From Caballeronia mineralivorans PML1(12) (GTDB lineage Bacteria; Pseudomonadota; Gammaproteobacteria; Burkholderiales; Burkholderiaceae), in contig NZ_AEJF01000173.1 in the NCBI RefSeq assembly GCF_001028175.1, forward strand, positions 115,326 through 179,325: a stretch of DNA of 64,000 nt, read 5' to 3'. The position numbers and the translations under genes were made by a program. A model generated the notes under the pieces. It was given only the letters and a program-made list of their open reading frames with translations. It had not been told where the DNA came from and did not search any database. Below are positions 51,462-58,952 of this stretch, in pieces; position 1 is the first letter of the stretch, and each line of letters starts with the position of its first letter.

Positions 51462-52613
51462 TCAGTCTCCTTTGATCCCGCGCGTCACCTGGCCGTCGCG
51501 GCACAGGAGCGTCGCAGCGACGATGTCGTCGGCCATATCGATATTCAACGCGCCTTCCTTCGTCACGATCAGCTTGATGAAATCGAGCAGGTTGCGGGCG
51601 TAGAGCGCGGAGGCATCGGCGGCGACCATCGATGCAAGGTTGGTGTAGCCGACCAGATGCACGCCATGTTTCGTCACGACCTGATCGACTTCGGTGAGCG
51701 GACAATTGCCGCCGCGCCGGCCTTCGTCTTCAGGACCGCGTCCCGCCGCGAGATCGACGATGACCGAACCCGGTTTCATCTGCTGGACGGTTTCCGCCGC
51801 GATCAACGTAGGCGCGGGGCGGCCGGGAATCAGCGCGGTCGCGATCACGATATCGGCTTGTTTTGCGCGCTCGGCGACGAGCACCGATTGACGCGCGAGC
51901 CAGCTTGGAGGCATCGGCCGCGCATAACCGCCGACACCAACTGCGGCTTCGCGTTCTTCATCGGTTTCGTAAGGAACGTCGAGAAACTTCGCGCCCAGCG
52001 ATTCGATTTGTTCCTTCACCGCCGGACGTACATCGGATGCTTCGATCACCGCGCCGAGCCGCTTGGCCGTGGCAATCGCCTGCAAGCCTGCCACGCCCGC
52101 TCCCAGCACGAGCACGCGTGCCGCTTTCACAGTGCCGGCCGCGGTCATGAGCATTGGCATGAAGCGCTGATAAATATTGCTCGCGACCAGCACGGCCTTA
52201 TACCCGGCGATATTCGCCTGCGATGACAACACGTCCAGACTCTGCGCACGCGTGGTGCGCGGGGCAGCTTCCAAAGCGAACGCGGTAATCCCGGCAGCGG
52301 CTAAACGCGCGTTGTTCTCGGCGTTGAACGGATCGAGCATCCCGGCTAAAACCGTACCGGGTTTCAGCAGCGGCAACTCGGCTTCATTTGGCGAATGAAC
52401 CTTGAGGACGAGCTCGGCGGCGAACGCGGTGTTCGCGTCGACGAGCTCGGCGCCGGCAGCGGTAAACGCATCGTCGATATAACTCGCTGGCACGCCCGCG
52501 CCGCGCTGCACCGTGACCCGGTGACCCTGCGACACAAGCTTCTTGACCGTCTCCGGTGTGGCGGCGACTCGCGCCTCGTTCGCCCGCGTTTCGGCAGGCA
52601 CTCCGATATGCAT
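51462..52613 (-). CDS. pntA1: NAD(P) transhydrogenase alpha subunit 1 (NAD-binding part)
   Basis: The 383-residue soluble part binds NAD(H) and has two alanine-dehydrogenase-like domains; VLVLGAGVAGLQAIATAKRLGA is the Rossmann loop and DVRPAVKEQIESLGAKF follows. Three in-frame starts lie close together. AGGAGG abuts the ATG at 52619, whereas the ATG at 52613 is 6 bases from it and gives MHIGVPAE, which matches the family N-terminus. I therefore choose 52613. It is the first gene of pntA1-pntA2-pntB. Confidence 0.94.
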   Translation of the reverse strand: MHIGVPAETRANEARVAATPETVKKLVSQGHRVTVQRGAGVPASYIDDAFTAAGAELVDANTAFAAELVLKVHSPNEAELPLLKPGTVLAGMLDPFNAENNARLAAAGITAFALEAAPRTTRAQSLDVLSSQANIAGYKAVLVASNIYQRFMPMLMTAAGTVKAARVLVLGAGVAGLQAIATAKRLGAVIEASDVRPAVKEQIESLGAKFLDVPYETDEEREAAVGVGGYARPMPPSWLARQSVLVAERAKQADIVIATALIPGRPAPTLIAAETVQQMKPGSVIVDLAAGRGPEDEGRRGGNCPLTEVDQVVTKHGVHLVGYTNLASMVAADASALYARNLLDFIKLIVTKEGALNIDMADDIVAATLLCRDGQVTRGIKGD

Positions 52614-52835
52614 CTTCATCCTCCTCACGTTCTAGTTTTGATATGGCCGTGTTCAGTCGCTCGCGCTGTTGCCAGGGAGACGCCTGTGCACATGATTAAG
52701 CGGTTGTTTAAGCTGTTATTTGCGGCTGATCGTCACTGTAACCGAAACATTCGTGAAAAATGACTCGTTCCAGCAACATCGCGCGTTATGGCCGCGGGCG
52801 ACGGAAAAACGCGCAAAACGGTAAAATACTGTCCC

Positions 52836-53342
52836 ATGAAACCAGATCGTTGGACGCCGCGCGTGACCGTCGCGGCGATTGTGGAGCGGGACGGGCGCTT
52901 TCTCGTCATCGAGGAGCAAACGTCGGACGGGCTCAGGATTAATCAACCGGCCGGGCATCTGGAAGCGGGAGAAACGCTCGTCGATGCCGTCAAGCGCGAA
53001 ACGCTCGAGGAAACGGCGCACCATTTTGAGCCGGAGGCGCTCGTCGGCACGTATCTGACGCACTTCGAGCGGCCGGGAAGGTCGGTCACGTACCTGCGGT
53101 TTACATTCTGCGGCACGACCTCAGGCGAGGTGCCGGGCATGGAACTCGATTCGGGTATCGTCCGTACCATGTGGCTTACCGCCGACGAACTGCGCGCATG
53201 CGCGGACCGGCATCGGTCGCCGGCAGTGCTGGAATGTCTCGATCATTACCTCGCTGGGCGGCGCGTGCCGCTCGACTTCATTCATACGCATTCGGTCGCG
53301 CCGGTGCGGGTTCAGGATTTGAATTCAGCTTCAGGCAAGTAA
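52836..53342 (+). CDS. nudJ: NudJ-type Nudix hydrolase
   Basis: The 168-residue protein has a near-standard Nudix box, GHLEAGETLVDAVKRETLEETA (about residues 37-58), with Ala at the penultimate Gly. The next gene is mnmA, as in E. coli, where nudJ (ymfB) precedes mnmA. NudJ hydrolyses thiamine phosphates and nucleoside triphosphates. The ATG at 52836 gives MKPDRWTPRVTVAAI; a TAAAAT at 52822-52827 would leave almost no leader, so an ATG at 52788 is the other option. It is divergent from pntA1. Confidence 0.85.
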   Translation: MKPDRWTPRVTVAAIVERDGRFLVIEEQTSDGLRINQPAGHLEAGETLVDAVKRETLEETAHHFEPEALVGTYLTHFERPGRSVTYLRFTFCGTTSGEVPGMELDSGIVRTMWLTADELRACADRHRSPAVLECLDHYLAGRRVPLDFIHTHSVAPVRVQDLNSASGK

Positions 53343-53368
53343 TTCAGGCAAGTAACGCAGAGATCAAA

Positions 53369-54520
53369 ATGAGCAAGGCCGGAAAACAGAAAGTCGTGGT
53401 GGGCATGTCGGGCGGCGTGGATTCGTCGGTAACCGCATGGCTGCTCAAGGAGCAGGGCTACGACGTGATCGGCCTGTTCATGAAGAACTGGGAAGATGAC
53501 GACGACAGCGAATACTGCTCGACGCGGCAGGACTGGATCGACGTGGTGTCGGTGGCGGATCTGATCGGCATCGACGTGGAGGCGGTCAACTTCGCGGCCG
53601 AGTACAAGGATCGCGTGTTCGCGGAGTTCCTGCGGGAATATTCGGCTGGCCGCACGCCGAATCCGGATGTCCTGTGCAACGCTGAAATCAAGTTCAAAGC
53701 CTTCCTCGACCACGCAATGTCGCTTGGCGGCGAGACCATCGCGACCGGGCACTACGCTCGCGTGCGTGAGCGCGACGGGTTGTTCGAGCTGCTGAAAGCC
53801 ACCGATTCGACCAAGGATCAGTCGTATTTCTTGCATCGGCTGAATCAGGCGCAGCTGTCGAAGACGCTGTTTCCTCTCGGAGAAATGCCGAAGACGAAGG
53901 TGCGTGAAATCGCCGCGCAGATCGGCTTGCCGAACGCGGCGAAGAAGGATTCAACGGGCATTTGTTTTATCGGCGAACGGCCGTTTCGCGAGTTCCTGAA
54001 CCGCTATCTGCCAACGCAACCCGGTCCAATGAAAACACCCGATGGGAAGGTTATCGGCGAGCATGTCGGGCTGGCGTTCTATACGTTCGGGCAGCGCAAG
54101 GGCATTGGGCTCGGCGGCAGCAAGGACGGCAGCGGCGATCCGTGGTTCGTCGCGGGCAAGGACATGGCGTCGAACACGTTGTACGTGGTGCAGGGCCACG
54201 ATCATCCCTGGCTGTTGTCACGCTCGCTCGTGGCAGGAAATACGAGCTGGGTGGCGGGCGCCGCGCCGGTCGAAGGCACCGTTTGTGCGGCCAAGACGCG
54301 GTATCGGCAGTCGGATGCGCCTTGTGTGATGGGGGCGTCGGGATCGTCGGATGGTCACTTCGACCTCCGTTTCAACGATGACCAATGGGCCGTCACGCCG
54401 GGACAATCGGCGGTGCTTTATCAGGGCGATGTTTGCCTGGGCGGCGGGATCATCGAATCGGCGGCAACCGCGCAAGCCATGCGCCGCGAAGCGGGAGCGG
54501 CGTTGCTTACGGCCAGGTAG
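53369..54520 (+). CDS. mnmA: tRNA 2-thiouridine synthase MnmA
   Basis: The 383-residue enzyme thiolates U34 of tRNA-Lys, Glu and Gln. It has the PP-loop VVVGMSGGVDSSVTAWLL (residues 8-25), the first catalytic Cys in NPDVLCNAEIKFKAF (near residue 103) and the second in KDSTGICFIGERPFREF (near 200). Substrate binding uses GHYARV and FGQRKGIGLGG. The start at 53369 gives MSKAGKQKVVVGMSGG; an open frame further upstream overlaps nudJ and is not used. It lies 26 bases after nudJ and ends before a terminator. Confidence 0.96.
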   Translation: MSKAGKQKVVVGMSGGVDSSVTAWLLKEQGYDVIGLFMKNWEDDDDSEYCSTRQDWIDVVSVADLIGIDVEAVNFAAEYKDRVFAEFLREYSAGRTPNPDVLCNAEIKFKAFLDHAMSLGGETIATGHYARVRERDGLFELLKATDSTKDQSYFLHRLNQAQLSKTLFPLGEMPKTKVREIAAQIGLPNAAKKDSTGICFIGERPFREFLNRYLPTQPGPMKTPDGKVIGEHVGLAFYTFGQRKGIGLGGSKDGSGDPWFVAGKDMASNTLYVVQGHDHPWLLSRSLVAGNTSWVAGAAPVEGTVCAAKTRYRQSDAPCVMGASGSSDGHFDLRFNDDQWAVTPGQSAVLYQGDVCLGGGIIESAATAQAMRREAGAALLTAR

Positions 54521-54548
54521 ACGGTCCTCGGTACATCGCGTTGGTTGA

Positions 54549-54571
54549 GAGCGGGCTGCGGCCCGCTTTTG
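54549..54571 (+). terminator. Terminator after mnmA
   Basis: AGCGGGC (54550-54556), loop TGCG, GCCCGCT (54561-54567), then TTTGTTTG. Confidence 0.8.
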
Positions 54572-54746
54572 TTTGTCGCTCAGTTCGCGGGAAAACGCGC
54601 ACAAATCAGTAATTCACAAAAAATCGGTACATACCCGATGGGGTTTGTGCGTGCTGTGGGCTGCCCAGAGGGAAAAATATGGCCCGTGCAGTGGGAAATT
54701 TGTGTGAAATCCGTACAAAGTTTGTGGAAAACCTTGTGAGAAATCC

Positions 54747-54775
54747 TTGACTATCTATCTTCTAGTAGGTAAATT
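54747..54775 (+). promoter_or_regulatory. Promoter of the TetR gene with an operator between -35 and -10
   Basis: TTGACT (54747-54752) and TAAATT (54770-54775) are 17 bases apart. The operator-like TCTATCTTC-TA-GTAGGTAAA (54754-54773) fills the spacer, the ideal place for repression. The same sequence occurs twice more before the esterase gene. Confidence 0.65.
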
Positions 54776-54787
54776 AGATGCATGGGC

Positions 54788-54817
54788 GTGAGTATGCGTA
54801 TGAGTATGAGTGTGACT
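54788..54817 (+). repeat. Five degenerate hexamer repeats in the TetR leader
   Basis: GTGAGT, ATGCGT, ATGAGT, ATGAGT and GTGACT follow one another. The block lies just after the predicted TetR transcription start. The rest of the gap to 54947 has no other element. Confidence 0.7.
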
Positions 54818-54947
54818 GATCGTGGATGCGGGCGATTCAAGGTTGAAGCGAACGGATTTGATCGCGATTGATGGCAACGACGCGACGACCCAACAACCAG
54901 GCAACACCAGCGCAACAATACTGTGTAAGCAGCGAGCCAAAACTGAA

Positions 54948-55523
54948 ATGAACACCGACAAAACACCCGACAAAAATACTGTGCGTGAGCAATTGCTCGA
55001 TCATGCACAGGCGTTGCTCATGACTCGCGGCTACAACGGCTTCAGTTATCGGGATCTGTCGGCGCTGGTCGGCGTGAAGACATCGAGCATTCACTATTAC
55101 TTCCCGTCGAAGGAAGATTTGGTGCTCGAAGCGGTGAATACGTACAGCGCGGACGTCATGTCGTCTATTTACGCCATCGACAGCTCCGCTTCCGCCGAGA
55201 AAAAACTCGACCGGTATGTGAGGCTGTTCGGAAAAATCGTGGGAGAGGGCGATCAGGTTTGTCTTTGCGGCATGCTTGCTGCGGATATTGAATCGCTTCC
55301 TGAAGATGTCCGTCATGCAGTTCAGGCTTTTTTCAAGGCCAACGAAACCTGGCTGGCAAAGGTGTTGGCCGAAGGCGAGAAGCAGGAAACCTTGCGTGTG
55401 AACGGAAAGCCGGACGTGACGGCGCGCGCGCTGTTCGCGGCATATCAAGGGAGTTTGCTGGCGTGCCGATTATTTCACACCAAGGTTCGTTTGGATGAAG
55501 TAACTCAAACTGTGAAACGTTAA
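54948..55523 (+). CDS. TetR/AcrR family regulator, probable autorepressor and esterase regulator
   Basis: From the ATG at 54948 the protein has 191 residues. The helix-turn-helix is in residues 8-55 (REQLLDHAQALLMTRGYNG, then ALVGVKTSSIHYYFPSKEDL). The ligand domain has CLCGMLAADIESLP and the C-terminal AYQGSLLACRLF, typical of the LmrA/YxaF/NemR-like subgroup. Those regulators often sense electrophiles or small aromatics through a Cys; here Cys in CLCGM are candidates. The gene is on the plus strand with the esterase 750 bases further on. Matching operators at both places suggest that it controls itself and the esterase. The long upstream open frame is not translated in my view. Confidence 0.85.
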   Translation: MNTDKTPDKNTVREQLLDHAQALLMTRGYNGFSYRDLSALVGVKTSSIHYYFPSKEDLVLEAVNTYSADVMSSIYAIDSSASAEKKLDRYVRLFGKIVGEGDQVCLCGMLAADIESLPEDVRHAVQAFFKANETWLAKVLAEGEKQETLRVNGKPDVTARALFAAYQGSLLACRLFHTKVRLDEVTQTVKR

Positions 55524-55737
55524 TTCACAATGTGGATCAAAACGGCGATGTTTTAGTGCCGGGTTATCCGGGAACCGCTGCATTGAATCGAGTTGCAGCG
55601 CGGTGGTCTCTGAATAGTCAGGGCCGATGCAAGGCTAGGGCGTCGGAAAGAACGGTTTTATCGTGATGCTGGCGCCACTGCAGGGAATATTGTTAAGAAT
55701 GGATAAACGTGTATCAAAAATAGCATGTATTAACTTA

Positions 55738-55757
55738 TCTATCTTCAGGTAGGTAGA
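55738..55757. promoter_or_regulatory. TetR-type operator, copy 2
   Basis: TCTATCTTC-AG-GTAGGTAGA: the arms match as an inverted repeat at 7 of 9 positions, and the sequence agrees with copies 1 and 3. Confidence 0.6.
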
Positions 55758-56095
55758 TTTTGATTTCCGATTTTCGTTAGTTTTTGTCTCATTTCCTTCA
55801 TAGGGAAGCTATTTTTTACTGATTGGTCCGACTTTTTTTATCGCGGCCGAAAAGGCGGCTATGCCGATACTGAGCGACTTGCGGCGTAGTGAGTGAATGA
55901 AGAATTGGGATCGACGTTTTATAGAGGCTTGGGCAATCAAGCCGGCTTGCACCGTATTGGAACCAACGGGGATTAAGTGATCAGATACTTGTCGGAATCT
56001 GCCATGCGTTGGCTCGCGTCCGTTTCGTTGTTCTTGTAATAACCAACAAAGAGGTTAGCGAAGTTTATCCAGTTTTATTCAGCTTCATCTAGTCA

Positions 56096-56115
56096 TCTAT
56101 CTACAAGTAGATGCA
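56096..56115. promoter_or_regulatory. TetR-type operator, copy 3, 157 bases before the esterase
   Basis: TCTATCTAC-AA-GTAGATGCA holds the exact palindromic core ATCTAC-AA-GTAGAT. It lies nearest to the esterase start and is the most likely control site for it. Confidence 0.6.
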
Positions 56116-56272
56116 CATTCGAGAAGTTTGATCCATGAATTCGAGTGGTTTTGAGTGCGTTTCAGCACTTTTGAGTCAGGCAGTTTGGTTTTACCCGCCT
56201 TACCGCAATCGCAGTGACCCGGTTCCTATGCCGGACCCTAACCCGCCGTCCCTTCACTAACAGGAGTGAAAC

Positions 56273-57298
56273 ATGTACAAGCTCAAGTCCTTCGCCGTTG
56301 TCTCCGCTGTCGCTGCATTGGTCGGTGCAAACGCCGCCGCGCAAGCCGCGCCGGTGCTCGAACCCGCGACGCAGCAGTTCATCGACGCGCTCACGGCGCA
56401 AAAAGGCCCGCCGATCTACACGCTGTCTCCGGCCGATGCCCGCAACGTCCTCGCTGGCGCCCAGTCGCAGCCGGTGTCGAAGGACGCGGCGCAGATCGAA
56501 GACCGCGTGATCGAGGCTGGCCCGACGGGCAAGATCGCGATCCGCATCGTGCGTCCTGCGCACGCGAAGGGCATGCTGCCCGTCATCATGTATTTCCACG
56601 GCGGCGGCTGGGTGCTCGGCGACAAGAACACGCACGATCGCCTGATTCGCGAGATCGCGAACGGCACGCAGGCAGCGGTGGTCTTCGTGGATTACGATCG
56701 CTCGCCCGAGACGAAATTCCCGGTGCCGACGGAAGAGGCCTACGCCGCCACGCGCTACGTGGCTGAGCATGCAAAACAGTTCAAGGTCGATGCTACGCGC
56801 ATGGCCGTGGCGGGTGACAGTGTGGGCGGCAACATGGCTGCCGCGGTCACGTTGATGGCAAAGGAGCAGGGCGGCCCGGCGTTGCGTTATCAGGTGCTGT
56901 TCTATCCGGTCACCGATGCGAATTTCGACGACGGCTCGTACAACGAATTCGCCGACGGCCCGTGGCTCACCAAAAACGCGATGAAGTGGTTCTGGGATGC
57001 GTACGCGCCGAACGCCGCCGATCGGGAAAAGATCACGGCGTCGCCGCTGCGGGCATCGCTTGAGCAGTTGAAGGATTTGCCGCCGGCGCTCGTCATCACC
57101 GATGAAAACGATGTGCTGCGTGACGAAGGCGAAGCGTATGCCCGCAAGCTTTCACAGGCAGGCGTCCGGGTGACGGCGGTGCGCTACGAAGGCACGATCC
57201 ACGACTTCGTGATGCTGAACGCGCTGGCTAAAACCCCGGCAACGCGTGCCGCGATTGAACAGGCGAACGCCGCGCTGAAAAAGGCGCTGGCGAAGTAA
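56273..57298 (+). CDS. Secreted alpha/beta hydrolase of the hormone-sensitive lipase family
   Basis: The 341-residue protein has an N-terminal signal peptide (MYKLKSFAVVSAVAALVGANAAAQA, cleavage near residue 25-26). The HSL-family oxyanion motif YFHGGGWVLGD (near 111), nucleophile elbow VAGDSVGGNMA with Ser near residue 181, acid Asp in ENDVLRDEGEAY and catalytic His in EGTIHDFVML form a complete triad. It should hydrolyse short-chain esters in the periplasm or outside the cell; the substrate is unknown. AGGAG lies 5-9 bases before the ATG. The TetR gene upstream and shared operators suggest inducible expression. Confidence 0.92.
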   Translation: MYKLKSFAVVSAVAALVGANAAAQAAPVLEPATQQFIDALTAQKGPPIYTLSPADARNVLAGAQSQPVSKDAAQIEDRVIEAGPTGKIAIRIVRPAHAKGMLPVIMYFHGGGWVLGDKNTHDRLIREIANGTQAAVVFVDYDRSPETKFPVPTEEAYAATRYVAEHAKQFKVDATRMAVAGDSVGGNMAAAVTLMAKEQGGPALRYQVLFYPVTDANFDDGSYNEFADGPWLTKNAMKWFWDAYAPNAADREKITASPLRASLEQLKDLPPALVITDENDVLRDEGEAYARKLSQAGVRVTAVRYEGTIHDFVMLNALAKTPATRAAIEQANAALKKALAK

Positions 57299-57316
57299 GC
57301 GGATTTCACCGCCACG

Positions 57317-57353
57317 AAAAAGCCCCACGCGCCGGAAGGCGCGCGGGGCTTCT
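57317..57353. terminator. Bidirectional terminator between esterase and GST genes
   Basis: AGCCCC-ACGCGCC (57321-57333) pairs with GGCGCGC-GGGGCT after a GGAA loop, flanked by AAAAA on the left. The T-run on the minus strand favours termination of the GST gene; the plus side has only TTCT. Confidence 0.75.
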
Positions 57354-57392
57354 GAATCATCGTAACTGCCGCGAAAAAAAGTTCGAAAACCT

Positions 57393-58004
57393 TCAGGTTG
57401 GCAGGGTATCGATGAAAGACTGACGCTGCGACAAACGCTGAAGATGTTTGTCCAGATTGGGATACTCGTCGCGCCAGTTCACCTCGGGCATCCGGAAATC
57501 GAGATAACCGAGCGCGCAGCCGCAGGCGATATCGGCGAGGGTGAAGTGATTCGCCGAGCACCAGTTCTTGGCGGCGAGCCCTTTGGACATGGCCTTGAGG
57601 CCGTCGTCGATCTTGCGCTGCTGACGCGCGACCCACGCGTCGTTGCGTTGCCCTTCCTCGCGCTGCGTGGTTTCGAGGCGAATCAGCACGGCGGCGTCGA
57701 GCATGCCGTCGGCGAGCGCTTCCCAGCATCGCACCTCCGTGCGCTCGCGGCGTTCCTGCGGCAGCAGCTTGCCCACGGGAGTGAGGGTATCGACGTATTC
57801 GCAAATCACGCGCGAATCGAAAACGGCTTCACCATCGTCCAGGATCAGGCACGGCACTTTGCCGAGCGGATTGAAACTATGGATTTTCGAATCGGATGCC
57901 CAGACGTTTTCGAGCACCAGTTCGCAGTCGATTTTCTTTTCTGCCATCACAATCCGCGTCTTGCGGACGTACGGGCTGTTGAGCGAACCGATCAGTTTCA
58001 TCAT
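57393..58004 (-). CDS. Glutathione S-transferase family protein
   Basis: The 203-residue protein has an N-terminal thioredoxin-like domain (MKLIGSLNSPYVRKTRIVMAEK, about 1-78), where SPYVRK contains the residue that activates glutathione. Then FNPLGKVPCLILDDGEAVFDSRVICEYVD provides the cis-Pro and the gamma-glutamyl site. The C-terminal helical domain contains HFTLADIACGCALGYLD. It resembles YibF-type GSTs, whose reaction is not known. The first two ATGs (58004 and 58001) are adjacent, so the start is uncertain by one codon. Confidence 0.9.
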   Translation of the reverse strand: MMKLIGSLNSPYVRKTRIVMAEKKIDCELVLENVWASDSKIHSFNPLGKVPCLILDDGEAVFDSRVICEYVDTLTPVGKLLPQERRERTEVRCWEALADGMLDAAVLIRLETTQREEGQRNDAWVARQQRKIDDGLKAMSKGLAAKNWCSANHFTLADIACGCALGYLDFRMPEVNWRDEYPNLDKHLQRLSQRQSFIDTLPT

Positions 58005-58107
58005 CTGTGTTGTCGTTTCTGCAAAAGAGTAGTCACGGAGATGGATCTTAACCGCCCCGACGCGCGCCGACTCTAAATTCGAGACAGCGGCGTTGTGGTC
58101 GGGCTAC

Positions 58108-58138
58108 AAAAAACCGGCGCACCTTTCGGTGCAACCGG
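58108..58138 (-). terminator. Terminator after the pqi operon
   Basis: On the minus strand CCGG-TT-GCACC pairs with GGTGC-G-CCGG around GAAA, followed by TTTTTT. It lies about 100 bases beyond the pqiC stop. The rest of 58005-58235 shows no other element. Confidence 0.75.
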
Positions 58139-58235
58139 ATTGCTGTGTAGCGGTGCGAAGTCATGTCTGTGACAGGTGCTTCGGCTTACGCTTCACGTCC
58201 TCTCGAGATACGGAGCGCAAGCCTTTCAGCCAGCT

Positions 58236-58952
58236 TCACTGTGCCGGCGCGGCGGTCGCGGACATGGCCGCCGCGGGACAGGGAAGCACTGCTGGCGCGG
58301 GAGCTGGAAGCTTCGCCGCCTTGCCCGCTGCAGCTGACGTGGTTACTGGCATCCGCACGGAGCTCACTGTGCGCACGCCAGCGGAAATCTCGCTGGCGAG
58401 TTGATCGACGGCTCGCCGATGCCCTGCCACAAGCGCGTCATAACCGGCATCGACGGGTTGTTCGGCCAGTGTCCGGCACGTCAAAACCGCTTGATTGCTC
58501 ACGCCGCGCACGCTCCATACGGCGTCGATCAACGCGCGCCGGCCCGGCGACGATTCGAAGCGCTGCACGTTCACCTTCACGCGATACACCGGCACACCCT
58601 CGGGGTGCGGCGTGCCGTAGACATCGATAGCACCCAGCCGCTGCGATAGATCCGCCGACAGCGCGCGCCGGACTTCATCGGCGGGCAGCGAAGCCCAGCG
58701 CTCGTCCTCGAGCACCCTGACCTGCGCCGCGCCGTCCTGCACGACCATCTGGTTCTTGGCGACTTGCGGCGGCATGTCCACCGGCGACACTTCCAGATAA
58801 AACGCGGCAGGCGCAGCCGTTCTCGTCGCGGCGTCGTTGCCGCCGAGCGTATAAAAACGGCTGACCGGCGAAGCGCTACACGCGGCGAGCGCGGCGACCA
58901 GACCCACTGCCGACACCCCGCCGACGGCCCTCAATACTCTCGCCAAGCTCAT
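58236..58952 (-). CDS. pqiC: PqiC-like lipoprotein (ABC-type transport auxiliary component)
   Basis: The 238-residue protein has a lipoprotein signal peptide with lipobox LAAC (Cys near residue 25), so it should be anchored in the outer membrane. The PqiC/YmbA domain follows (VSRFYTLGG, YLEVSPVDMPPQVAKNQMVVQ, and ERWASLPADEVRRALSADL). After about residue 200 a Pro/Ala-rich tail is unusual. It starts inside the pqiB stop with a 4-base ATGA overlap. PqiC completes the PqiABC bridge between the membranes. Confidence 0.9.
   Translation of the reverse strand: MSLARVLRAVGGVSAVGLVAALAACSASPVSRFYTLGGNDAATRTAAPAAFYLEVSPVDMPPQVAKNQMVVQDGAAQVRVLEDERWASLPADEVRRALSADLSQRLGAIDVYGTPHPEGVPVYRVKVNVQRFESSPGRRALIDAVWSVRGVSNQAVLTCRTLAEQPVDAGYDALVAGHRRAVDQLASEISAGVRTVSSVRMPVTTSAAAGKAAKLPAPAPAVLPCPAAAMSATAAPAQ

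Larger units (their letters stand above)
55524..56272. other. 749-base AT-rich region without a gene, containing two TetR-type operators
   Basis: No open frame of useful length lies here. The sequence is clearly richer in A+T than the flanks. Two copies of the operator seen before the TetR gene are present (55738-55757 and 56096-56115). A near-direct repeat TTTATCCAG/TTTTATTCAG (from about 56065) lies shortly before the second. No terminator for TetR could be supported. Confidence 0.6.

Noticed and set aside
54755..54973. Minus-strand frame with a THTHTHTHAHA run
   Set aside because: The run is the complement of the hexamer repeat at 54788-54817; no ribosome site and no other protein feature.
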